Source of the DNA: an uncultured Dehalococcoidia bacterium
GTDB lineage: Bacteria; Chloroflexota; Dehalococcoidia; Lucifugimonadales; GCA-2712585
Direction: 5' to 3'
DNA length: 64,000 bases
Assembly (NCBI GenBank): GCA_958295715.1
Contig: OY282371.1
Span: forward strand, 186,001 to 250,000
Shown piece after piece: positions 61,134-64,000 of this stretch; position 1 is the first letter of the stretch, and each line of letters opens with the position of its first letter. A program made the translations under genes and the position numbers. The notes under the pieces were generated by a model. That model was not told the origin of the DNA. It saw only the letters and a list, made by a program, of their open reading frames with translations, and did not search any database.

Positions 61134-62135
61134 CTAGCCTCTGCCTCCGGCCCGCCGCATCGCCTCAACCATGCCTTCGGCGGCGTCGCGGGGATTGGCG
61201 GCTAGCCCGACGGCGCTTATGACGCATACGGCGTCGGCGCCGGCCCGCGCCACCTCCTCCACCCGCTCTTGGGTGATGCCGCCAATGGCCGCGACGGGGG
61301 CGTCCACCGACTCCTTGACGGCCCTCAGCAGGGAGACGCCGCCCACTATGGGCTGGTCCTTGGACGTGGTGGGATACATGGCCCCCACCGCGATATAGTC
61401 GGCGCCCTGGGCTTGAGACTCAATGGCCTCCTCCAATAGGTGGTTGGACCTGCCGACAATCTGCCCAGCGTCCAGAGAACGCCGGGCGTCGCTCACGGAG
61501 AGGTCGTCCTGGCCCAGATGCAGGCCGTGGGCCTGGACCGCGGCGGCCAGGTCGGCGTGGTCGTTTACTATGAAGAGGGCGTCTTTCTCGTCACACATGC
61601 TTTTAATGGCGGCGGCCAAGGGGTGACTCCGGCCCTTGTCCCGTTCTTTGTCCCTCAGTTGGAGGATGGCGGCGCCGCCTTCAAGGGCCTGCTCCGCTAT
61701 CTGCTCAGGCTCCCGGCCGCCGGTCACAAGGGGGTCAATGATAACATATAGGCCGCGGAAGCGGTGGAGGGTCCGGGACCTTAGGCGCTGGCCCAGCCGG
61801 CCCGCCAGGGTTTCCAGGGTGGACTTCAGGCCGCCGGCCACCCGCTCCCCCAGGCTGCTCAACTGGCGGGTCTCGCATAGAAAGTCCAGTGACGCCACGG
61901 CGCCGCGGGTCAGGGGCAGGGCCTCTTCTATGGACAGGGTGGAACCGGCTTCCTCCTCGTCGGGGGGCAGCGGGCCGGGCAGCCTGCTGGCCAGTTGGTG
62001 GAGCCGGACGCCCAGCGCCCGGTCCGACAGCAGCCTCTCCGACACGCCGCCGAGGGCGATGCAGGAGCGTTGAAGCGAGGTCAACTGGAGCTGGGGCAGG
62101 CTGGCGTTCATCTCCTTGAGGCTAGACGGTCGCAT
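61134..62135 (-). CDS. thiE: Thiamine-phosphate synthase with N-terminal extension
   Basis: 333 residues, of which the last about 205 are ThiE (makes thiamine phosphate from HMP-PP and THZ-P): GLYVIIDP, ILQLRDK, FIVNDHADLAAAVQAHGLHLGQDDL, the TTSK-P pyrophosphate loop, and AIGGIT. The first about 128 residues are an additional helical domain (LQRSCIALGGVSERLLSDRALGVRLHQLASRLPG, quoted in part), perhaps a degenerate ThiD2-like domain, which is often fused here. The start is ATG 62135 without a clear SD; ATG 62111 is the alternative. Confidence 0.85.
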   Translation of the reverse strand: MRPSSLKEMNASLPQLQLTSLQRSCIALGGVSERLLSDRALGVRLHQLASRLPGPLPPDEEEAGSTLSIEEALPLTRGAVASLDFLCETRQLSSLGERVAGGLKSTLETLAGRLGQRLRSRTLHRFRGLYVIIDPLVTGGREPEQIAEQALEGGAAILQLRDKERDKGRSHPLAAAIKSMCDEKDALFIVNDHADLAAAVQAHGLHLGQDDLSVSDARRSLDAGQIVGRSNHLLEEAIESQAQGADYIAVGAMYPTTSKDQPIVGGVSLLRAVKESVDAPVAAIGGITQERVEEVARAGADAVCVISAVGLAANPRDAAEGMVEAMRRAGGRG

Positions 62136-62191
62136 TATCCGGACAATTCAATAATAGGGCCGATGATAGGGCCGATGATGGGGCTGAGGCG

Positions 62192-62548
62192 TTACGGCAG
62201 GTCGTCGGAGTTGTCGTAATCATCCTCCAAGGCCTTTCCCGACTCCAGGTCCTCGACCATCTCCTCAAACTCCGGGGTAGACTCCTCCCCCATCTCCTTT
62301 TGCATACGCCGCATCCAATCGGCCATAGCCCTGGGGTCCTCCCCGTCCAAGCCGTCAAGGTCATCGGAGTCGTAGGAGTCCTCCGAGCCCCCGCCGCGGG
62401 AGCGGTGGACGGCGAACCGCGATATGAGCCGGGATAGGTCGGCGCTGCCGCACCGGTCGCATACAGGCGCGTCGTCCCGTCCCGCCGCTCTGACAAGCAC
62501 GGTTACCCGGCGGCGACAGTTTTGGCACCGGTATTCAAAGATTGGCAT
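62192..62548 (-). CDS. FmdB-family zinc ribbon protein
   Basis: 118 residues. N-terminal MPIFEYRCQNCRR and VCDRCGSADL make the two CxxC knuckles of the FmdB regulatory-protein family. The remainder is acidic and disordered-looking, ending in a run of Asp/Glu. FmdB proteins are linked to transcription control of amidase/formamidase genes in some bacteria, but most are of unknown role. Confidence 0.85.
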   Translation of the reverse strand: MPIFEYRCQNCRRRVTVLVRAAGRDDAPVCDRCGSADLSRLISRFAVHRSRGGGSEDSYDSDDLDGLDGEDPRAMADWMRRMQKEMGEESTPEFEEMVEDLESGKALEDDYDNSDDLP

Positions 62549-62631
62549 GGGTTGGAGGCGCGTTTAGTCAATGGCTGGGGGTATTTTAACACACGGCGGG
62601 GGTAAGTGAGTAATGGCCGGGCCGGTTCTGC

Positions 62632-63012
62632 TCAGGACGCCGGCGGCCCTTCAATGGCGTTTTGCAGGTGGCGTAGGGCCTTGACCCTGCCGCCGCGGTC
62701 CATCTCCACGGAGACCAGGTCGATGCGCCACTGGGCCGCCGGGGTTTGGCGCTCCTCCAAGTAGGTCTCCGCCGCGGCGATGAGCCGCTGGGCCTTGGCC
62801 TTGGTCACCGACTCCTCGGGGGAGCCGTAGGAGTGGCTGCGGCGGGTCTTCACCTCCACAAACACCAGGAAGTCGCCGTTGCGGGCCACAATGTCCACCT
62901 CTCCCCACCGGCAACGGTAGTTGGTCTCGATAATCCGGTAGCCGGCGCCGCCCAGGTATTCCAAGGCCCGCCTCTCCCCCAGGGAGCCTAGGCGGCTTCT
63001 GCCGGTGGGCAC
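62632..63012 (-). CDS. yraN: YraN/UPF0102 family nuclease
   Basis: 126 residues, GTG start. Restriction-endonuclease-like fold: LGERRALEYLGGAGYRIIETNYRCRWGEVDIVARNGDFLVFVEVKTRRS (parts quoted shorter in sites: GEVDIVA and FVEVKTR), giving the PD-(D/E)XK core. It overlaps the 3' end of rnhB by 25 bases, the usual neighbour. Confidence 0.9.
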   Translation of the reverse strand: MPTGRSRLGSLGERRALEYLGGAGYRIIETNYRCRWGEVDIVARNGDFLVFVEVKTRRSHSYGSPEESVTKAKAQRLIAAAETYLEERQTPAAQWRIDLVSVEMDRGGRVKALRHLQNAIEGPPAS

Positions 63013-63650
63013 TTCGGGGCCTTGCGGTGAATTTCTTGGGCCTGCCTGACGGGGGCGAAGGAGAGGCGGTGGATGGATGACGGCCCCAACCGGCGGAGGC
63101 TTTCCAGGTGGACACGGGTCCCGTAGCCCTTGTGCAGGTGGAATCCGTAGCCGGGGCAGAGGGCCGCAGCGTCCACCATGAGGCGGTCCCGGGCCACCTT
63201 GGCGGCAATCGATGCGGCGGCTATGGAGTAGGAGCGGCTGTCTCCCCCCATGACGGACGTGAAGGGCAGGTTGGCCTCCTTGAGGGGGAGGTAGTCGATG
63301 AGGAGGCGTTGGGGCGCTGAGGGCAGCCGTTCGACGGCCCTGACCATTGCCAGCTTGGTGGCGGCGACGATGCCGATGGCGTCTATCTCCGACGGGGCCG
63401 CGGCTCCTATGCCCACGGCCACGGCGCGGGCGTGAATCTCCCGGGCGGCCCCTTCCCGCCGGAGGGCGGTGAGCTTCTTGCTGTCGTTTACGCCTCGGAG
63501 CCAGGGTTCTGAGGGAAGCAGGTCCGGCGGCAGGATTACGGCGGCGGCCATGACGGGGCCGGCCAGGGCGCCCCGGCCCACCTCGTCAACGCCGGCTATC
63601 AGGAGGCTTCCCTCCCGGTGAAGCTCCCGTTCGATGTCAAGGGATGGCAT
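62988..63650 (-). CDS. rnhB: Ribonuclease HII
   Basis: 220 residues. Removes RNA from RNA-DNA hybrids, including single ribonucleotides. LLIAGVDEVGRGALAGPV carries the first two acidic residues (DEVGRG), VNDSKKLT and the later DYLPLK / ARDRLMVDAA segments the others. Overlaps yraN and mnmA, and so is translationally coupled to both. Confidence 0.95.
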   Translation of the reverse strand: MPSLDIERELHREGSLLIAGVDEVGRGALAGPVMAAAVILPPDLLPSEPWLRGVNDSKKLTALRREGAAREIHARAVAVGIGAAAPSEIDAIGIVAATKLAMVRAVERLPSAPQRLLIDYLPLKEANLPFTSVMGGDSRSYSIAAASIAAKVARDRLMVDAAALCPGYGFHLHKGYGTRVHLESLRRLGPSSIHRLSFAPVRQAQEIHRKAPKCPPAEAA

Positions 63651-63999
63651 TGCCCGCCGCGGCGCCGGTGGTCTGCGCCGCCGTTGGTCCTTCAGGCGTC
63701 CGGACGATGCGCCCGCCGCCCAGGACCTCCTGACCCCGGTAGAAAACCGCCGCCTGACCCGGCGTTACGGCCCTCTGCGGCTCGTCGAATCTGACGAGGG
63801 CGTCGGGGCCGCGGGGGTGGAGGGTGGCGGCGACCGGCTCCGACTTGTAGCGTATCTTGACGGATACCCGGACGCCTTGGGGCGGCTCTAGGCCGGAGGG
63901 GTAGTTGGCCCCGGAGACCCAGAGGTCCCTTCGATAGAGCTCCGGCTCCGGGCCGACGGTGACGTCGCCGGTTCCGGGGTTGATGTCCGTCACGTAAAG
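63637..63999 (-). CDS. mnmA: tRNA-specific 2-thiouridylase, C-terminal part (truncated by window edge)
   Basis: Only the C-terminal barrel domain is in the window, the N-terminal PP-loop ATPase part being beyond the right edge. LYVTDINPGTGDVTVG, RRDLWVSGANYPSG, VKIRYKSEPVAATLHP and AVTPGQAAVFYRGQEVLGGGRI are the conserved C-terminal segments of MnmA, which thiolates U34 of tRNA-Lys, Glu and Gln. The reading frame continues to the last base of the window. Confidence 0.92.
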   Translation of the reverse strand, partial: LYVTDINPGTGDVTVGPEPELYRRDLWVSGANYPSGLEPPQGVRVSVKIRYKSEPVAATLHPRGPDALVRFDEPQRAVTPGQAAVFYRGQEVLGGGRIVRTPEGPTAAQTTGAAAGNAIP

Positions 64000-64000
64000 G

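Overview
The window is a high-GC bacterial chromosome segment that I would place in Chloroflexota, probably the Dehalococcoidia/SAR202 side. That is an inference from gene content: rich families of type III CoA-transferases, acyl-CoA dehydrogenases, amidohydrolases and CO/xanthine-dehydrogenase-like enzymes, a gamma-alpha-fused 2-oxoacid:ferredoxin oxidoreductase, and a CXXXY-type CcmE. No rRNA gene is present to confirm it. Recognisable promoters follow the sigma-70 pattern TTGACA-17-TATAAT, and GTG and TTG starts are common.

Layout. 1-5.2 kb: 3' part of selA (selenocysteine synthesis), an alpha/beta hydrolase, a small unknown gene and a UvrD helicase fused to a Cas4/AddB-like nuclease. 5.2-13.1 kb (minus strand): a housekeeping operon rpsB-tsf-pyrH-frr-uppS-cdsA-dxr-rseP-ispG behind one good promoter. 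13.8-16.0 kb: a PLP aminotransferase and a lipoprotein with a thioredoxin/TlpA-like domain in which the first active-site Cys is an in-frame TGA (Trp-Sec-Pro-Ala-Cys), so a predicted selenoprotein; selA lies 14 kb away. 16.1-20.2 kb: three tandem MFS paralogues. 20.3-25.1 kb: an Lhr-type helicase and a SnoaL-like protein. 25.8-30.7 kb: a molybdenum hydroxylase operon (CoxM-CoxS-CoxL plus a MoaD-like protein) and a two-domain VOC protein.

30.9-38.6 kb is the accessory part, visibly more AT-rich than its surroundings except for one amidohydrolase gene. It holds repeated modules encoding short proteins with hydrophobic C-terminal tails, a long rod-like hairpin that may be a structured RNA, and a compact three-gene cassette: DUF4338 (DruA-like) protein, NurA-like nuclease, HerA-like ATPase. 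I read this cassette as a candidate anti-phage defence system that is not a complete Druantia system.

38.6-50 kb: catabolic genes (two CoA-transferases, two acyl-CoA dehydrogenases, an enoyl-CoA hydratase, a second amidohydrolase, then a Zn alcohol dehydrogenase, an FAH-family enzyme and a ThDP enzyme). 50.2-64 kb: asparaginase, a TolB-like lipoprotein, CcmE, KorAB, an alpha/beta hydrolase, tRNA-Gly(TCC), a membrane pyrophosphatase, a translin-family protein, ThiE, an FmdB zinc ribbon, a YraN nuclease, RNase HII and the 3' part of mnmA.

Seven of the long gaps carry at least 29 copies of a 20-bp palindrome, ATTCCCG(C/T)-NNNN-(G/A)CGGGAAT, with a compensatory stem variant. Several copies sit as the ends of an approximately 98-bp MITE-like composite element.
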